64,000 bases of DNA from Micromonospora ferruginea (GTDB taxonomy: Bacteria > Actinomycetota > Actinomycetes > Mycobacteriales > Micromonosporaceae): assembly GCF_013694245.2 (NCBI RefSeq), contig NZ_CP059322.2:1360001-1424000 (forward strand). Direction: 5' to 3'. Made by a program: the position numbers and the translations under genes. The notes under the pieces are model-generated. The model worked only from the letters and a program-made list of their open reading frames with translations, had not been told where the DNA came from and made no database searches. Each line of letters opens with the position of its first letter. The first letter of the stretch is position 1. Below are positions 12,001 to 20,419 of the stretch, one piece after another.

Positions 12001-14185
12001 TCAGGATGTGCCGTTCGAGCGTCTGGTCGAGGAGTTGGCGCCGGCGCGGTCGCTGGCCCGCCACCCGCTGTTCCAGGTGGTCCTCACCACCCACGAGACG
12101 GACGAGGAACTGCCCGTGCTGCCCGGCCTCGACATCGAGTTCCTGCCGGTGGAGCGGCCGGCGGCGAAGTTCGACGTGGACGTGATGGTGGCGGAGACAT
12201 TCGACGGTGCGGGTGTCGCGGCGGGTTTGCGGGGGACGGTGACCGGGGCGGCGGATCTGTTCGACGCGGGTTCGGTGCGGCGGTTGTCGGCTGGGTGGGT
12301 GCGGGTGTTGGCGCAGGTGGCGGGGGATCCGTCGGTGTTGGTGCGGTCGGTTGCGGTGGCGGGTGAGGGGGAGCAGGCGCGGCTTGCGGTGGCCGGTGTG
12401 GGTGAGGTCCTGTCGGGTGTGGATGTGTCGGTGGTGTCGTTGTTCGAGCGACAGGTGGCGGCGTGTCCGGATGCGCCGGCGGTCGTGGGTGGCGGTGTGT
12501 CGCTGACGTTCGCGCAGGTCGATGCGCGGGCGAATCGTCTGGCTCGGGTGTTGCAGGCCAACGGTGTGGGTGTGGATTCGGTGGTGGGTCTGGCGCTGCC
12601 CGACGGTGTGGACATGGTTGTGGGGATGGTGGCGGTGTGGAAGGCCGGCGGCGCCTACCTGCCGGTGGATGTGTCGCTGCCGACGGATCGGCTTGCGTTC
12701 ATGTTCACCGATGCGCGGGTGTCGGTGTTGGTGGGTACGGATGAGGTGTTGGGTGATCTGCCGGCTGGGATGCGGACGGTGTCGGTGGACGATCCGCTGC
12801 TGGAGGTCATGCCGGACGAGGCGCCGGGTGTTCAGGTGCCCCTGGATGCTTTGGCGTATGTGATCTACACGTCGGGGTCGACGGGCCGTCCGAAGGGTGT
12901 GGGTGTCACCCAGCGGGGTGTGGCGAACTACGTGGCGGGGGTGCCGTCGCGGTTGGGGTGGGGTGCGCCTGGTGCTCGTTACGGCTTGTTGCAGGCGCAG
13001 GTCACCGACCTGGGTAACACGACGATCTTCACCAGCTTGGCCACGGGAGGCTGTCTGCACGTGCTCGACGCGGCGGCGGTGGTGGATCCGGTCGTGGTGG
13101 CGGGGTACTGGCGTGAGCACGAGATCGAGCATGTGAAGGCCGTCCCGTCGCACCTGGCCGCGTTGGCTGCCGGTGATGGTGGGGTGGGGGCGGTGCTGCC
13201 GTCGGGGTCACTGGTTCTGGGTGGTGAGGCGGCGCCGCCGCAGTTGGTGGATGCGGTGGTGTCGGTGGGTCGGCCGGTGTTCAACCACTACGGCCCGACG
13301 GAGACCACGATCGGCGTGCTGACCGGTCCGATGACCGGTTCGGGTGCGGTGTTGGGGTTGCCGGTGCCGAACATGCGGGTGGCGGTGTGGGACGAGTGGC
13401 TGCAACCCGTCCCGGTGGGTGTGGTCGGCGAGTTGTATGTGAGTGGCCCGCAGGTCGCGCGGGGCTACGCCGGTCGGCCGGGTTTGACCGCGCAGCGGTT
13501 CGTCGCCGGCGCGGGTGGGATGCGGTGGTATCGGACCGGGGATCGGGTGCGGTGGACCGCCGACGGGGTGGTGGAGTTCGCCGGCCGCGCTGATGACCAG
13601 GTGAAGATTCGTGGCTATCGGGTCGAGCCGGGCGAGGTCCAAGCCGTCGTCGGGGCGTATCCGGTGGTTGAGCAGGCTGTGGTGGTCGCCCGTGAGGATC
13701 AGCCGGGGGACAGGCGTCTGGTGGCGTATGTGGTGGCGGACGGTCCGGTGGACGGGCTACGCGAGTTCGTGGCCGGGCGGCTGCCGGAGCACATGGTGCC
13801 CTCGGCGTTCGTGTCCCTGACCGAGCTGCCGCTGACCGGTAACGGCAAACTCGACCGGAGGGCGTTGCCGGCGCCGGAGTATGCCGGTGGGTCGAGCCGG
13901 GAGCCGGCCAACGAGCGGGAGCAGGCGCTGTGTGACGCGTTCGCGCACGTGCTCGGTGTCGACACGGTCGGGGTGGATGACGACTTCTTCGCCCTGGGTG
14001 GGCACTCCCTGCTGGCGGTGAGGTTGATCTCTCGGGTGCGGGTGGTCCTCGGCGCCGAGTTGGAGATCCGGACCCTGTTCGAGCAGCCCACCCCCGCCGG
14101 GATCGCCGATCGTCTCGAGGCGTTGCCCGCTGCGGTTTCCACCCGGCCGGCGTTGCGTCGTATGCGTGCGGAGGAAACCTCCTGA
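2..14185 (+). CDS. Non-ribosomal peptide synthetase, 3' part, T-CAT-CA(MT)T-CAT-CAT
   Basis: Builds a peptide on carrier thiols. The frame is open from base 2, and its first residues (RALPAPEYE) are the end of an adenylation domain, so the gene starts outside the window. Domain order: T ([10 protein letters not shown], 131-160); C1 (HHTAVDG, 803-823); A1 (about 1820-3270; [11 protein letters not shown] near 2275); T; C2 (HHLMQDH, 4058-4078); A2 (about 5035-7390) split by an FkbM-like methyltransferase (about 6430-7190) between motifs A8 and A9; T; C3 (HHIVSDG, 8093-8113); A3; T; C4 (HHIASDG, 11417-11437); A4; T (near 13985). My hand-read specificity codes are DAWTVAGVAK (A1, unassigned, aromatic-like), DFWSVGMVHK (A2, threonine-like) and DLTKVGHIGK (A3 and A4, the aspartate code). 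There is no epimerase or thioesterase domain, and the protein stops 170 bases past the last carrier serine. Family certain; substrates inferred. Confidence 0.97.
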   Translation, partial: RAALPAPEYEAAPAGRPPADAREAAVRTAFADVLKVPTVGADDDFFALGGHSLLATRLAARLRPVLGPGLGLAEIFAAPTPAGLAALVPAEAAPRPALTGRPRPGRLPLSFAQHRLWLVDRLEGANAGYNLPVVLRLGGDLNRGALATALRDVIVRHEPLRTLLVDEDGQPYQQIVEPDSLDWNLTVADLRGAPAPRVAEAIDQAARQVFDLAREVPIRATLLDTGTFPADLAGEVVEAATGELGLTAGPAAPLATTGDDAVLVLVVHHTAVDGWSMEPLARDLSHAYAARVAGHAPDWRPLPARYADYVLWQRELLGAETDPGSVVSGQLAYWRDALAGAPEELDLPYDHPRPAVPSHRGHTVPLAVPAEVHRALAETARAEGTTLAMALHAALAVLLSRLGAGTDIPIGSAVAGRTEAGLEDLVGCFLNNLVIRTDVSGDPTFRHLLARVRDRGLSALAHQDVPFERLVEELAPGRVLARHPLFQVGLTVQNVERAALHLTGVTAGGAARAGALAFAARFDLDLSVGETFDAQGRPAGLRGGLTAAADLFERATAERLAERWQLLLGHLATDPDSPLHSADVRTPAERELVAGWERAPQIEVRRTGLELFEDWADRAPDAPAVLGDDLTVSYADLDARANRLAHVLTGRGLAAGSTVAVLLGRGLDLAVSWLAVWKAGGVFLPADPRNPRDRIAYVVSDSGADAVLTTTDLAPLLPAEAPAVVLDDPAVVASLATAGTGRIPVPAGARLQRGAYMTYTSGSTGRPKGVLLHHRGAARTAAAQVELFGAGPGSRVLQFSSIGFDAAVWELLMALCSGGALVVAPAAELVPGAGLTEVVARHGVTHLTVPPAVLSALTGPELPTVTNLVSAGEALDAESVDRWGAGRAFFNGYGPTETSVAATFSAALRPGDRPHIGRPIRNTRVHVLDDDLCPVPPGVPGELYVAGDGVAHGYAGRPGLTAERFVASPWAAGERMYRTGDRVRWTSDGDLVFLGRADDQVKIRGFRVEPGEAQAAVLTHPRVRQAAVVVREDVPGDKRLVAYVVATGPVDDLRDHLADRLPHYLVPSAVVRLDRLPLTVNGKLDRRALPAPDLARATPGRPPANDREAAVCAAFAYVLGVDQVGADDNFFDLGGHSLLAVRLVEHLRAGGVAASASALFAAPTPAGLATAATPETVPVPTGRIPDGTTRITPEMVPLAGLSPTEIDRVTATVDGGAAGVADIYPLAPLQEGMFFHHLMSAGGDDAYVAVVVLEFDTRARLDAFAAALQHVVRRHDVYRTGVVWDGLPEPVQVVWRDVALPVVDVDLDGGAGDPVAALVASVGLVMDLTRPPLIDLHVATPPDGRVLGLLRMHHLMQDHTGMEVMLREVREVLAGRGDDLPEPVPFRTFVAHARHRSADELHTGFFTELLHGVTEPTAPYGQLDVHGDGTDVVRAQVHVDAAVAARLRTVARRLGVSVATVWHVAWGRALAAVSGRDDVVFGTVLLGRMNAGAGAGHAVGLFTNTLPARVTVRGVSSLDAVHRMRTQLSGLLNHEHARLAVAQQAADMPADVPLFSSLFNYRYGGEGLWVDDVNNAADEGLEGISTVFAQERQNYPVSVSVDDLGTETVVSVDAVPPIAPEALARHVVTAAANLTSALEQALSGAGDPPLATVDVLGPAEREQVVGDFNQGSPGVPPTTLTSLFEASCRRDGHAPAVDGLTYRELDEWSNRIARLLLGHGVRRGDVVAVRMDRGAGIVAALLGVVKAGAAYLPVDPQQPAERAAYMAADSGAVCLLGSGPLGDLPVLDPADAVGDGDPIGDAERGGPVLPAQPAYVIYTSGSTGAPKGCVVTHRNVTDLLAACGQSFTFDSGDVWTCFHSFAFDFSVWEMWGALLTGGRLVVVPFEVSRSPAEFLALLVRERVTVLSQTPSAFHQVQAVLDDATRADLALRYVVFGGEALELSRLRAWYDTFPHGPQLVNMYGITETTVHVTHVALDAAVVATASGSLVGRGLPGWRTYVLDPMLRPVPPGVLGEVYVAGAGVSLGYLGRPGLTGQRFVASSYDAGERMYRTGDLARWTPAGELEFAGRADEQVKIRGFRIELGEIAGRLAAHPAVGTAGVVLRDDQPGGPALVGYVTPHPEAAARVTRRLRLQRSGDPGAELHELPNGMSMLAHNRANVEFLYREIFEQNEYLRFGVTLPDGACVVDVGAHVGFFSMYAGEVSPGARVWAFEPIPELAGLLRANADLNEADVTVTNCGVGEHDETTTFTYYPQMSILSGRFADEAEERETLRRYLRNEHGAELDDAGEALVDEMLTERLRGHRVGVAIRRLSDLIREHRIPVVDLLKVDAEKSELEVFRGIDDEHWPLIRQIVAEVHDVHGRLDAIVDLLGERGFTVVRDTAADVAGTDLHMIYAVRPEAPVTGRTEPPPAAGRWYGPAQLTRDVRADLKRWLPGYMVPAALVVLEDLPLTPNGKLDRKALPAPDQGTARGAGRAPTTPVEARLCEAFAQVLGIATVGADDDFFALGGHSLLALRLMSRIRALLGAEVEIRELFRTPTPAGLAAHLAARTAAPSRRALTAGARPEWVPLSFGQRRLWFLAQLDGDTATYNAPAVLRLTGDLDTAALDAALRDVLARHEALRTVFPARDGEPYQRVLAPAELTWTLEHVDLTGAPGERVTAALTERAARAFDLSTEIPIRGTLLRSRAHEHLLLLVTHHIVSDGWSLGPLARDLSHAYAARSDGRAPDWAPLPVQYADFAVWQRDLLGVEDDPDSLVNRQLAHWRDALAAAPEELALPFDRPRPATASHRGHTAAFAVPGTVHARLAEIARAEGVTVFMVLQAALAVLLSRLGAGTDVPIGSAVAGRPDEALDDLVGCFVNTLVVRTDLSGDPTFRDVLARVRERSLAALDHQDVPFERLVEELAPARSLARHPLFQVILTMQDTIDAALELPGIEATLVPLHRDAAKFDLDVMVGELREADGRPAGLRGTVTAAADLFDRGTAEAIGRRWVRVLEQVAGDPSVLVRSVVVAGVEEREFLARVGVGGVLSGVDVSVVSLFERRVAACPDAPAVVGGGVSLTFAQVDARANRLARVLRANGVDVDSVVGLALPDGVDMVVGMVAVWKAGGAYLPVDVSLPTDRLAFMFTDARVSVLVGTDEVLGDLPAGMRTVSLDDPLLGVMPDEAPGVVVPLDALAYVIYTSGSTGRPKGVGVTQRGVANYVAGVPRRLGWGAPGARYGLLQAQVTDLGNTTIFTSLATGGCLHVLDADMVVDPAAVAGYWREHGIEHVKAVPSHLAALAAGDGGVGAVVPSGSLVLGGEAAPRSLVDAVVSVGRPVFNHYGPTETTIGVLTGPIVGSAGSVTARARLATAAAGSVPDSSGAMAGSSVAIAGSSAAMAGSADRAGQAGGSGGVLGLPVPNMRVAVWDEWLQPVPVGVVGELYVSGPQVARGYAGRPGLTAARFVAGSGGVRWYRTGDRVRWTADGVVEFAGRADDQVKIRGYRVEPGEVQAVVAAYPVVERAVVVAREDQPGDKRLVAYVVADGPVDGLREFVAGRLPEHMVPSAFVSLTELPLTGNGKLDRKGLPAPEYASGPRREPANAREELLCQAFAHVLGVDSVGVDDDFFALGGHSLLAVRLISRVRVVLGAELEIRTLFEQPTPAGIAAHLTDATARPALIAGERPERVPLSFGQRRLWFLAQLEGLSATYNAPNVLRLRGELDPSVLEAALRDLLDRHEALRTVFPTADGEPYQKILDSTALDWRLDVLQPPAPAVSDGEPVADAAFVGAAVERASRYAFDLTVEVPFRATLLRTGPDEHLLVLVLHHIASDGWSMGPLARDLETAYAARRTGDVPRWTPLPAQYADFALWQQNLLGDHEDPESISARQLAYWRDALAGIPEELALPFDRPRPATATHQAHNTPLEVPAELHRALVELARVEGVTVFMVLQAALAVLLSRLGAGTDVPIGSAVAGRTDEALDDLVGCFVNTLVVRTDLSGDPTFREVLGRVREQGLSALAHQDVPFERLVEELAPARSLARHPLFQVVLTTHETDEELPVLPGLDIEFLPVERPAAKFDVDVMVAETFDGAGVAAGLRGTVTGAADLFDAGSVRRLSAGWVRVLAQVAGDPSVLVRSVAVAGEGEQARLAVAGVGEVLSGVDVSVVSLFERQVAACPDAPAVVGGGVSLTFAQVDARANRLARVLQANGVGVDSVVGLALPDGVDMVVGMVAVWKAGGAYLPVDVSLPTDRLAFMFTDARVSVLVGTDEVLGDLPAGMRTVSVDDPLLEVMPDEAPGVQVPLDALAYVIYTSGSTGRPKGVGVTQRGVANYVAGVPSRLGWGAPGARYGLLQAQVTDLGNTTIFTSLATGGCLHVLDAAAVVDPVVVAGYWREHEIEHVKAVPSHLAALAAGDGGVGAVLPSGSLVLGGEAAPPQLVDAVVSVGRPVFNHYGPTETTIGVLTGPMTGSGAVLGLPVPNMRVAVWDEWLQPVPVGVVGELYVSGPQVARGYAGRPGLTAQRFVAGAGGMRWYRTGDRVRWTADGVVEFAGRADDQVKIRGYRVEPGEVQAVVGAYPVVEQAVVVAREDQPGDRRLVAYVVADGPVDGLREFVAGRLPEHMVPSAFVSLTELPLTGNGKLDRRALPAPEYAGGSSREPANEREQALCDAFAHVLGVDTVGVDDDFFALGGHSLLAVRLISRVRVVLGAELEIRTLFEQPTPAGIADRLEALPAAVSTRPALRRMRAEETS
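9091..10941. repeat. Duplicated NRPS A-T segment, copy 1
   Basis: This segment of the NRPS gene is near-identical to 12415-14109. Positions up to about 10000 align at a constant offset of 3324 bases. After 10181 the offset is 3168, so this copy carries 156 extra bases (52 codons). Base use differs from the flanking C domains: many codons end in T or G (GTG, GGT, TTG, GAT) instead of C. This suggests an acquired or gene-converted adenylation cassette. Confidence 0.85.
10082..10144 (+). repeat. Three tandem 21-base units inside A3
   Basis: Three imperfect 21-base units, each close to tccgNNgcgatggcggggtcg, encode [14 protein letters not shown] and SAAMAGS. They sit in the 52-codon Ala/Ser/Gly-rich insertion directly after the A5 region of the third adenylation domain. 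The duplicate domain A4 lacks it. The insertion keeps the reading frame and probably forms a flexible surface loop. Confidence 0.85.
12415..14109. repeat. Duplicated NRPS A-T segment, copy 2
   Basis: Second copy of the segment at 9091-10941, without the 156-base insertion. Both copies share the aspartate-type code, the A domain, the carrier domain and the TPAGIA linker, then diverge where copy 1 enters C4 and copy 2 runs to the stop codon. Confidence 0.85.
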
Positions 14186-14200
14186 CGCATCTCCGGGAGT

Positions 14201-14234
14201 GGCCGGCGGTGGCACTTTCGCGCCGCTGCCGGCC
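14201..14234. terminator. Stem-loop between NRPS and GrpB-like genes
   Basis: The arms GGCCGGC (14201-14207) and GCCGGCC (14228-14234) pair perfectly, with further partial pairing towards the loop. The element lies 15 bases after the NRPS stop codon and between two converging genes. No T-run follows, as is common in actinobacteria, so its role as a terminator is inferred from position and shape. Confidence 0.5.
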
Positions 14235-14273
14235 GCTGTCGTCAGTGACATCCAGCCCAGCGGGTGGCCGAAC

Positions 14274-14801
14274 TCAACGCGCCCACAGCCGAGCCTGGGC
14301 CAGCACGTGAAGCATGGCCGCTTCCTTGGCCTCGCCGTATCTGGCTCGGCTGTCGGGATGCAGATCGGCTGCTCGTCGTTTGGCCGATTCGTATCGTCGT
14401 GCCGCATCCGGGTGGGCCGCGAGGTAGTCGCGGAAGATCCGATTCTGCCGTGGAAGCGGCGACATCACGCTGAAGAGGTGCAAGTGGTGGGTGCGCCTCC
14501 CCGCGGTGTCCTTGGGGAAGAACAGGTGCTGCTCATCGTCGGCGAACACCCCCGGTCGAAAGACGTACCCGAGTCGCCCCAGTGCCTCCAGGTCCACGGC
14601 GTTCTCCTGGAAATCGGGCAGCACCGCCGAGATGTCGATGATCGGTTTGGCCGCCAACCCCGGGACGCTGGTCGACCCGATGTGCTCGATGCTCAGCGAT
14701 GTCGGCAACACCTCGGCCAGGAGCCGTCGTTCACGCTCGAACTGATCCGGCCACCTCGGGTCGTGGACCACCACCTCGACGACACGTCCGGGACTGCTCA
14801 C
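14274..14801 (-). CDS. GrpB-like (UPF0157) family protein
   Basis: A 175-residue cytoplasmic protein of the GrpB/UPF0157 family, which has a nucleotidyltransferase-like fold and in some members helps make CoA-like dephospho-compounds; the role here is unknown. Diagnostic blocks are visible: DPRWPDQFERE near the start, then IEHIGSTSVPGLAAKPIIDI around residues 38-57, a histidine-rich stretch (THHLHLF) and a C-terminal helical region ending in LAQARLW. The length matches the family. It converges on the NRPS gene with 88 bases between the stops and looks like a single-gene unit unrelated to peptide assembly. The family call is firm; no substrate can be read from the sequence. Confidence 0.85.
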   Translation of the reverse strand: MSSPGRVVEVVVHDPRWPDQFERERRLLAEVLPTSLSIEHIGSTSVPGLAAKPIIDISAVLPDFQENAVDLEALGRLGYVFRPGVFADDEQHLFFPKDTAGRRTHHLHLFSVMSPLPRQNRIFRDYLAAHPDAARRYESAKRRAADLHPDSRARYGEAKEAAMLHVLAQARLWAR

Positions 14802-15003
14802 AGCCGATCACTGTACGGAGTCCGATCCGCGGTCGGCCGAGAGCGACCGCCCCGCAGAAGAGCCTGACTCGCTGAGGATGTCCAACCGCGCAGCGGAGCC
14901 GGTCGGACAGCGCCAGGCGCAGGGGCGTGGCCGCATGCCGCGAGGGCCGCCGTTCGGTAGCGAGCCGCGGGCGCCCACGCCGCGCCGGTTGCGGGGTCGG
15001 CGG

Positions 15004-15264
15004 TCAGGTCGGGGGCAGCAGCGGGCCCCGACCGGCGCGCAGCACGAGCAGCGCGAGGTCGTTGCCGTCGGGGCCGATGCCCTCGCGGAACCGCCGCATG
15101 ACTTCGAGCTCCCGCGACAGCGCCAGCCGGGTGCCGCCGGAGGTGAGGCGCAGCGCGCCGATCTGCCGGGAAATGCCCGCCCGTTCCTGCCACATGGCGA
15201 TGAGGGTGGCGTCGATCTCGTCGATCCGGTCACGCAAGGAGGTGATGGAATGATCATCCGGCAT
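15004..15264 (-). CDS. Chorismate mutase, AroQ class, stand-alone
   Basis: An 86-residue protein with the single-domain AroQ pattern: SLRDRIDEIDATLIAMWQER at residues 8-27 (helix 1 with the conserved R-I-D-x-I-D), a second helix with ISRQIGALR, and LSRELEVMRRF where the family has its catalytic Arg/Glu positions. It would convert chorismate to prephenate, the branch point to phenylalanine and tyrosine. Short monofunctional chorismate mutases often sit in actinobacterial peptide clusters that need aromatic precursors such as hydroxyphenylglycine, so a link to the nearby NRPS is possible but unproven, since the genes are 800 bases apart and separated by a GrpB-like gene. The start is the ATG at 15264; there is no strong ribosome binding site. 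It diverges from the PAP2 gene across about 105 bases. Confidence 0.85.
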   Translation of the reverse strand: MPDDHSITSLRDRIDEIDATLIAMWQERAGISRQIGALRLTSGGTRLALSRELEVMRRFREGIGPDGNDLALLVLRAGRGPLLPPT

Positions 15265-15369
15265 GGTGGCATCCCCTTGGCCCAGAGAGCGGTAATGCGT
15301 CGCAAAGATAACAACGCCGACCGCTGTCCAACCTCCCCGGACGTGCCCGTCGGGATGCGCGGAGAAACG

Positions 15370-16452
15370 GTGGAAGAGTGCGGCAGCCCGACGTCACCGA
15401 TCGATATCGAACGGCTATTCTCGGACGACATGACGGTTCCGCAGGAAAGCCCAGAGGAATCCGGTACGCCGGCCGGAGGAAAGCGTCGTCGGGTCGTCGC
15501 GATGCTCCTGTGGCTCGCGCTGTTCGCGGTGGGCACCGCGTTCATCGGCCTGCCGACCAGTGACCCCTTCATCGCCTTCGGCTGGCTGTGGCTGGCCACC
15601 ATCGCCTGGCACAGCGACCAGCCGTGGCGGCGGCATCTGAGGTTCCTGCGGGACTGGCTGCCCATCTGCTCGCTGCTCGTCGTCTACAACATCTCCCGGG
15701 GCTACGCGGACAATCTCTTCGCCCCGCACGTGACCGAGCTGATCGCGGCGGACCGGTGGATGTTCGGTGGCGTCACGGGCGGCGACGTGCCCACCGCGTG
15801 GCTACAGCGGCACCTGTACGAGCCGGGCGCGGTGCAGTGGTGGGAGGTCGCCGTCTCCGTCGTGTACTTCTCGCACTTCTTGGCCGTACCGACGGTCGCC
15901 GTGGTGCTGTGGATGCGGTCGCGCCCGCAGTGGGGCCGGTTCATGCGCCGCTGGTTCACCCTGTGCGTCGCCGGGCTGGTCACGTACTTCGTCTACCCGG
16001 CGGCGCCGCCGTGGTGGGCCGCGGAGCCGCAGCACGGCGCGCTCGTCGACGTGCAGCGCATCTCCACCAACGGCTGGGAGGCGATCGGCCTGCACGGCGC
16101 CGGCAACGCGCTCAACGCGCTGCAGGTCGAGGCGTCGAACCCGGTCGCCGCCATGCCGTCGCTGCACACCGCGTTCGCGTTACTGGCGGTGGTGTTCTTC
16201 CTGCCGTCGCTGCGCCGTCGCTGGTGGCCGCTCCTGCTGTGCTATCCGCTCGCCATGACGTTCACGCTCGTCTACTCGGGCGAGCACTGGGTCATCGACG
16301 TCCTGGTCGGATGGCTCTACGTCGGTGTCGTCTTCGTCGTGATGGGCGCTGCCGAGCGCTGGTGGAGCCGGCGCAGGACCCGGGAGGACGACGTCACCCG
16401 GCCGGGTCCGCCGGATCGGGAGCGGGTCCCGGACGCCCCGGCGCGGTTCTGA
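15370..16452 (+). CDS. PAP2 superfamily membrane phosphatase
   Basis: An integral membrane protein of about 360 residues with five to six predicted helices (for example VVAMLLWLALFAVGTAFIG and WLWLATIAW). Two PAP2/acid-phosphatase motifs are present: MPSLHTAF (motif 2, with its catalytic-type histidine) and YSGEHWVIDVLVGW (motif 3, His and Asp). The canonical KxxxxxxRP first motif is not obvious, which fits the inositol-phosphorylceramide-synthase-like PAP2 branch common in actinobacteria. Likely substrates are lipid phosphates at the membrane; the exact one is unknown. I chose the GTG at 15370 because a GGAG lies five bases upstream. ATG codons at 15355 and 15430 are alternatives, and 15430 would remove a charged N-terminal tail. 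The C-terminal tail is charged and proline-rich. Confidence 0.8.
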   Translation: MEECGSPTSPIDIERLFSDDMTVPQESPEESGTPAGGKRRRVVAMLLWLALFAVGTAFIGLPTSDPFIAFGWLWLATIAWHSDQPWRRHLRFLRDWLPICSLLVVYNISRGYADNLFAPHVTELIAADRWMFGGVTGGDVPTAWLQRHLYEPGAVQWWEVAVSVVYFSHFLAVPTVAVVLWMRSRPQWGRFMRRWFTLCVAGLVTYFVYPAAPPWWAAEPQHGALVDVQRISTNGWEAIGLHGAGNALNALQVEASNPVAAMPSLHTAFALLAVVFFLPSLRRRWWPLLLCYPLAMTFTLVYSGEHWVIDVLVGWLYVGVVFVVMGAAERWWSRRRTREDDVTRPGPPDRERVPDAPARF

Positions 16453-16616
16453 GCGCGCGTAGGTGCGGGGTGCGTCGCCAGCGTCGAGGGTGAGCCGGAC
16501 CGTCGAGATCACCGCCGGGTCGGCCACCGTCAGCACGGCCGCGGCGAGGGCCAGCCACGCCAGGGGTCGGGGTGGGCCGCGCGGGAGGCGGGTGCCGGTT
16601 GGCGGCGGAGGGGCGG

Positions 16617-17225
16617 TCACCCGGCCCGGTCCGAGCGGCGGGCCAGCCGCCGACCGACGTAGGCGAGCACGAGGACGACAACGGCGCCGACCACGTACCA
16701 CTCGAAGTGGTGCAGGTCCACCAGGAGCGCGCGCAGGTGGTCGCCGGCCAGGTACCCGCCGGCGGTCCACAGCCCGACCCAGGCGGCGGCGCCGAGGGCG
16801 TTGTAGGTCACGAAGCGCCGCCACGGCATGCCGGTGGTGCCGGCGACGACGCCGTTGAACTGCCGGAGGCCGTCGACGAACCGTGCGGCGGCGACCAGCT
16901 TCGGACCCTGCCGGCTCATCACCGCCTCCAGGCGGGCGAAGCGGTCCGGGCCGAGACCCAGGCGGCGGCCGTGGCGCAGGACGAGCCGACGGCCCCCGTA
17001 GCGGCCGATCAGGTAGCCGATGCTGTCGCCGATCACGGCGGCCAGGAACGCGGTGGCCGCCACGCCGACGACGCTCAGCTTGCCGTGGGCGGCGTAGCCG
17101 GCGGCGAGGACGATCGCGGTCTGCCCGGGGGCGGGCACGCCGAAGCCCTCCACGCCGACGAGCAGGGCGACGCCCGGATAGCCGTATGTGCCCACCAGAT
17201 CGGTGAGGACGCGGAACGGGCTCAC
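16617..17225 (-). CDS. DedA family membrane protein
   Basis: A 202-residue polytopic membrane protein of the DedA/SNARE-associated (VTT) family, several of which are lipid scramblases or undecaprenyl-phosphate flippases in bacteria. Visible hallmarks are a G-F-G-V-P-x-P-G-Q block (FGVPAPGQT) in the first re-entrant region, IGDSIGYLIGRYGG in the middle, the arginine-containing ARFVDGLRQFNGVVAG segment with the family's conserved R-F and G residues, and a C-terminal hydrophobic helix. The frame extends 40 codons further upstream, but that part is Arg/Gly-rich and non-conserved. The GTG at 17225 gives a family-like N terminus (SPFRVLTDLVGTYG). It converges on the PAP2 gene, leaving 164 bases between the stops. 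Confidence 0.85.
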   Translation of the reverse strand: MSPFRVLTDLVGTYGYPGVALLVGVEGFGVPAPGQTAIVLAAGYAAHGKLSVVGVAATAFLAAVIGDSIGYLIGRYGGRRLVLRHGRRLGLGPDRFARLEAVMSRQGPKLVAAARFVDGLRQFNGVVAGTTGMPWRRFVTYNALGAAAWVGLWTAGGYLAGDHLRALLVDLHHFEWYVVGAVVVLVLAYVGRRLARRSDRAG

Positions 17226-17410
17226 CGGTCCGCCACGGCTGTCTCGGTGGTCGCCGCCCGGTCGGCGTGGGGGCGAGGCGCGTGCACCGGCGACACGATG
17301 AGATGGTTTCCCGCCACGGCGATCAGCATGCCCGGTGCCGGCCACGAAGCGGCCGGTGCCCCCGAGCCGGGGCGGCGGGCGGGCGGATTGCCGAGACGGG
17401 AGGGAATGCG

Positions 17411-18139
17411 GTGACGGGCGTGGTCGAGACCCTCGCGGTGGCGTCGGTGGCGGCGTTCGCGACGGCGTGGCTGTCCGCGGTGGCCGGCTTCGGTGGGGGC
17501 GTGCTGTTGCTGCCGGTGTTCACCGCGTTGTTCGGACTGCGCACGGCCGTACCGGTGCTGACCCTGGCCCAGGTGTGGAGCAACGGCTCACGTGTGTGGC
17601 TCAACCGGCGGGAGGTGAATTGGCCGTTGGTGCGCTGGTTCGCGCTGGGTGCGCTGCCCACCGCCGTTCTGGGTGGGCTGGCGCTGGCGCACGCCCCGGC
17701 CGGGCCGCTCAAGCGGCTGCTGGGCGTGCTGCTGATCGCGGTGGTCGTCCGGCGGCGACACCGCCCGCGGCCGCGGCGGCCGACCGAACGGGCGTTCGGC
17801 GTGGTGGGCGCGGCCTCCGGTCTCGGCTCGGCGTTGCTCGGGTCGGTGGGCCCGCTGACCGCGCCGTTCTTCCTGGCCTACGGGTTGGCGCACGCCGCCT
17901 ACGTCGGCACCGAGGCGGCGAGCGCGCTGGCGATGCACGGCGCGAAGATCGCCGCGTACGGCGCCGGCGCGTTGCTCGACCGCCGCGTGCTGCTGTTCGG
18001 GCTGGCGTTGACACCCGCGACGCTGCTGGGCGCGTGGGCCGGCCGCCGGACGGTGGGGCGGATCAGCGACCGGGTGTTCGTCGCGCTCGTGGAGGGCGGC
18101 CTGGTCGTCGCCGGGCTGCTGTTCCTGATCGGGTTCTGA
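17411..18139 (+). CDS. TauE/SafE family sulfite/organosulfonate exporter-like permease
   Basis: A 242-residue membrane protein of the TauE/SafE/DUF81 family, whose members export sulfite, sulfonates or small acids; the substrate here is unknown. It shows the two-fold repeat of the family: an N-terminal half with VAGFGGGVLLLPVFTALFG, and a second half with GLGSALLGSVGPLTAPFFLAYG, where the small G-x-G and P residues are conserved. About eight hydrophobic segments are present, with an arginine-rich cytoplasmic loop (VVRRRHRPRPRR) between the halves. The GTG at 17411 is chosen because GGAGGG lies seven bases upstream and it gives a direct membrane entry; upstream codons in the frame look non-coding. 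It diverges from dedA. Confidence 0.85.
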   Translation: MTGVVETLAVASVAAFATAWLSAVAGFGGGVLLLPVFTALFGLRTAVPVLTLAQVWSNGSRVWLNRREVNWPLVRWFALGALPTAVLGGLALAHAPAGPLKRLLGVLLIAVVVRRRHRPRPRRPTERAFGVVGAASGLGSALLGSVGPLTAPFFLAYGLAHAAYVGTEAASALAMHGAKIAAYGAGALLDRRVLLFGLALTPATLLGAWAGRRTVGRISDRVFVALVEGGLVVAGLLFLIGF

Positions 18140-18162
18140 GCCTCGGCCCGTGTCGCCCGGCC

Positions 18163-18477
18163 TCAGGCGCAGCCCCGGTACTGCAGCGCGGCGTCCTTCA
18201 TGTACGCCCACAGCGGGAGCCCGTTCCAGTAGTCGTAGGTGAGCGTCCAGCCGTTGGCGGTGTTGCCGGTGGGACCGGTGACCACCTGCCCGTAGCGGCG
18301 GGTGCCGTACAGCGTCGACTCGTTGGGGGCGGTGTACATGCCCGCGTAGTCCCAGACGACGGTGAAGCTGCTCGTGGTGCAGGCCGCCTGCGCCGTCGCG
18401 GCCGGCGCGAGGGCGGTCAGGGCCGTGGCCGCGAGGCACGCCGCCGTCGTGTGCGCCAGAAGTCGTCGAGCGGTCAT
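18163..18477 (-). CDS. Small secreted protein of unknown function
   Basis: A 104-residue protein with a Sec signal peptide (MTARRLLAHTTAACLAATAL and an AxA site near ATAQA). The mature part is about 75 residues with two cysteines, one just after the cleavage site and one at the last-but-one residue, probably joined by a disulfide. The mature part is rich in Tyr, Trp, Thr and Gly and contains repeated G-x-x-x-N-x-W-x-x-x-Y-D-Y-W patterns, compatible with a small beta-barrel such as a bacterial SH3-like fold, but I cannot assign a family. The ATG at 18477 follows GGAGG at a six-base distance; an upstream ATG at 18501 is less well placed. Confidence 0.65.
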   Translation of the reverse strand: MTARRLLAHTTAACLAATALTALAPAATAQAACTTSSFTVVWDYAGMYTAPNESTLYGTRRYGQVVTGPTGNTANGWTLTYDYWNGLPLWAYMKDAALQYRGCA

Positions 18478-18820
18478 CCGCACCCTCCATTCGATTGCCA
18501 CGGATCAATTTACTACCACAGTCCTCCGTGCGGCCGCGCGCCTCGTGCGCGACGGGCCGGTCCGAGCATCGAGGAGAACGCGCCGGGCGAACGGGGGTCG
18601 ACCCGCCGGTCCCGGTCCGGATGTCGGAACCGGCGGACGGCCGACCACCCGGGTATGCAATGATGAACGTCAATGTAATGAGACGGATGCGGTCATGTCG
18701 GGACGGCTCGGATCACCGCGCGGGGACGACCGCGCGGGCGCGAACGGGCGGTGCGGCAGGCCGGAGAGTTCCCCGCCGGCCCGCCCCGAGTGGTGGGACC
18801 GGCCGTCGTGGAGGACGACC
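18478..18820. other. Intergenic region between divergent secreted-protein genes
   Basis: 343 bases without a gene I can support. It must contain the promoters of the two divergent secreted-protein genes. Two patches are less GC-rich than the surroundings: about 18505-18520 (around atttacta) and 18655-18690. I could not define paired -35/-10 boxes with confidence. Confidence 0.4.
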
Positions 18821-19594
18821 ATGCGTACTTTCCTCGCGGTGTTCACCGCCACCCTGGTCCTCGGCGCCGCGACCGGCAGCGCCCCGGCCGCCGCGTCCGG
18901 CGTACCACCACGCTCGTGCCCACGCGGCCTGTTGTTCTGCGAGGACTTCGACCGCCTGCCGGCCGGTGGGCCGAGCACGCTGAACTGGGGTGTCGACACC
19001 CGCCACGGCACACTCACCGTCGAACGGGCGCGCCACGGCAACCAGGTGCTGCACGTCCACACCGTCGACAACGGACGCGCCTTCCTGCGGGTCGACGACC
19101 TCGCCGCGCCCGGCAACCGCTTCTACGGCCGGATGCGGCTCCGCGTGGACGCCTTTCCCACCGCCCCGGACTGGGCGCACTTCACGCTGGTGGAGGCGAC
19201 CGGCGCCGGCAGCGCGGAGGTCGTGCGTCCGGTCGGCGGCCAGTACGCCCCCACCGTCCCCGGCACCTTCTGGGGCATCGGCGCCGACGGCGGCCCCACC
19301 GGCGACTGGACCAACTGGCGGGAGTCCGTCCCGGTCACCGAGGACACCTGGCAGTGCGTCGAGTGGACGCTCGACGCGCGGGACAATCGCGTCGCGGTGT
19401 GGATCGACGGCGTGGCCAACCCGGAGCTGACCGCCTCCACCACCGACCACGGCGGCAACGACGTTCCCTTCGTGCTGCCGACGGTCGACACGGTGAAGAT
19501 CGGCTGGCAGCTCTACCAGGGCGGCACGACGCCGGGCGAGTTCGACCTCTGGATCGACGACATCGCCCTGTTCACCCGGCGGCTCGGCTGCTGA
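18821..19594 (+). CDS. Secreted concanavalin-A-like fold protein (possible polysaccharide binder or lyase)
   Basis: A 257-residue exported protein. The signal peptide is MRTFLAVFTATLVLGAATG with cleavage near AAASG. The mature part begins with a Cys pair (SCPRGLLFCEDFD) and ends in GC. The CEDFD...W opening, FYGRMRLRVDAFP, the W-H/W-T-L strands and the closing DLWIDDIALF are typical of bacterial jelly-roll/concanavalin-A-like extracellular proteins, such as family 7-type lyase folds and Cip1-like proteins found near cellulases in actinobacteria. The likely job is binding or cleaving a plant or microbial polysaccharide outside the cell; no catalytic set can be assigned. The ATG at 18821 has GGAG seven bases upstream. 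Confidence 0.6.
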   Translation: MRTFLAVFTATLVLGAATGSAPAAASGVPPRSCPRGLLFCEDFDRLPAGGPSTLNWGVDTRHGTLTVERARHGNQVLHVHTVDNGRAFLRVDDLAAPGNRFYGRMRLRVDAFPTAPDWAHFTLVEATGAGSAEVVRPVGGQYAPTVPGTFWGIGADGGPTGDWTNWRESVPVTEDTWQCVEWTLDARDNRVAVWIDGVANPELTASTTDHGGNDVPFVLPTVDTVKIGWQLYQGGTTPGEFDLWIDDIALFTRRLGC

Positions 19595-19616
19595 CCTTGA
19601 GCGTCGACGTGCCGCC

Positions 19617-20369
19617 TCAGGGCTGCGCGCGCAGCACGGCCACCTCGGGGAAGTCGTCCGGCGAGCCGTAGCCGTGTTCGGCCAGCCAGCGCACGTTGGT
19701 CAGGCACCGCAGCGACCACCAGGCGCGTACCAGGTCGCGGTCGACGTCGGCGCCGTAGCCGGCGATGACGTCGCCGAGGTGCTCCGGGTGCCCCAGCGTG
19801 AGGGTGGCGAGGTCGAAGTGCGCGTCACCGCGGGACGCCTCGGACCAGTCGAGGATGCCGGTGACCTGATCGTCGGCGACGAAGACGTGGTCGACCTGGA
19901 GGTCGCCGTGGATGAACACCGGCGTCCACGGCCGCAGCGCCGTCTCGGCGAGCCGGCGGTTACGGGTGACCACGTCGGCGGGCAGGACGTCGTGGGCGAG
20001 CAGCCACTCGCACTCCTCGGCCAGGCCCGACGCCAGCTCGTCGCGACTGCGTCCGGGCCAGGGCGGCAGCGGCGCGTCGTGCAGTGTGCGGACGGCGGCG
20101 CCCGCCGCCGCCCACGCGGCCGGCGAGGCGGTGGACGGCTCGCCGAGGCGACCGAGCGCGACCCCCGGGAGCGCGGCGAGCGCCAGCGCGGGCGGCTCGT
20201 GCCATCGGACCTGCGGGGTGGGGACCGGCGCGGCGGCCATCGCCTGCACCTCGACGTCCAGGCGGGCCTGGTCCGCGTCGACCTTCACGAACACGTCGCC
20301 GACGCGTAGGGTCGCGCGCTCGCTGTGGGCGATCACGACCTCGACCCCGTTCCCGTCCATGCCGGTCAT
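19617..20369 (-). CDS. Aminoglycoside phosphotransferase-family kinase
   Basis: A 250-residue protein-kinase-like small-molecule phosphotransferase (APH family). Landmarks are VGDVFVKVDAD (the ATP-lysine strand), VFIHGDLQVDHVFV (the H-G-D-x-x catalytic loop with the catalytic Asp; the usual Asn position is occupied by His here) and TGILDWSEASRGDAHFDLA (the I-D-W metal-binding Asp). Family members phosphorylate aminoglycosides, macrolides or metabolites; the substrate is unknown. The frame continues far upstream without conserved sequence, so the start is placed at one of the clustered ATGs (20372, 20369, 20360). It sits 50 bases downstream of the epimerase gene on the same strand and may share its transcript. 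Confidence 0.75.
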   Translation of the reverse strand: MTGMDGNGVEVVIAHSERATLRVGDVFVKVDADQARLDVEVQAMAAAPVPTPQVRWHEPPALALAALPGVALGRLGEPSTASPAAWAAAGAAVRTLHDAPLPPWPGRSRDELASGLAEECEWLLAHDVLPADVVTRNRRLAETALRPWTPVFIHGDLQVDHVFVADDQVTGILDWSEASRGDAHFDLATLTLGHPEHLGDVIAGYGADVDRDLVRAWWSLRCLTNVRWLAEHGYGSPDDFPEVAVLRAQP

Positions 20370-20419
20370 CATCGCGGAACAGGCCGCCGCCGTCGCCGCA
20401 ATTTCGCGGACCCGCCCGG

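Noticed and set aside
14802..15003. Possible small gene or RNA between the GrpB-like and chorismate mutase genes
   Set aside because: The frames here are Arg/Pro-rich without motifs, and I found no convincing hairpin or ribosome binding site.
16180..16620. Minus-strand frame starting at the GTG that overlaps the DedA stop, with one helix-like stretch (LAWLALAAAVLTVADPAVIST)
   Set aside because: It runs antisense through the 3' end of the PAP2 gene, its later residues are low-complexity shadow sequence, and no family resemblance is visible. It may be a truncated remnant, but I cannot support a gene.
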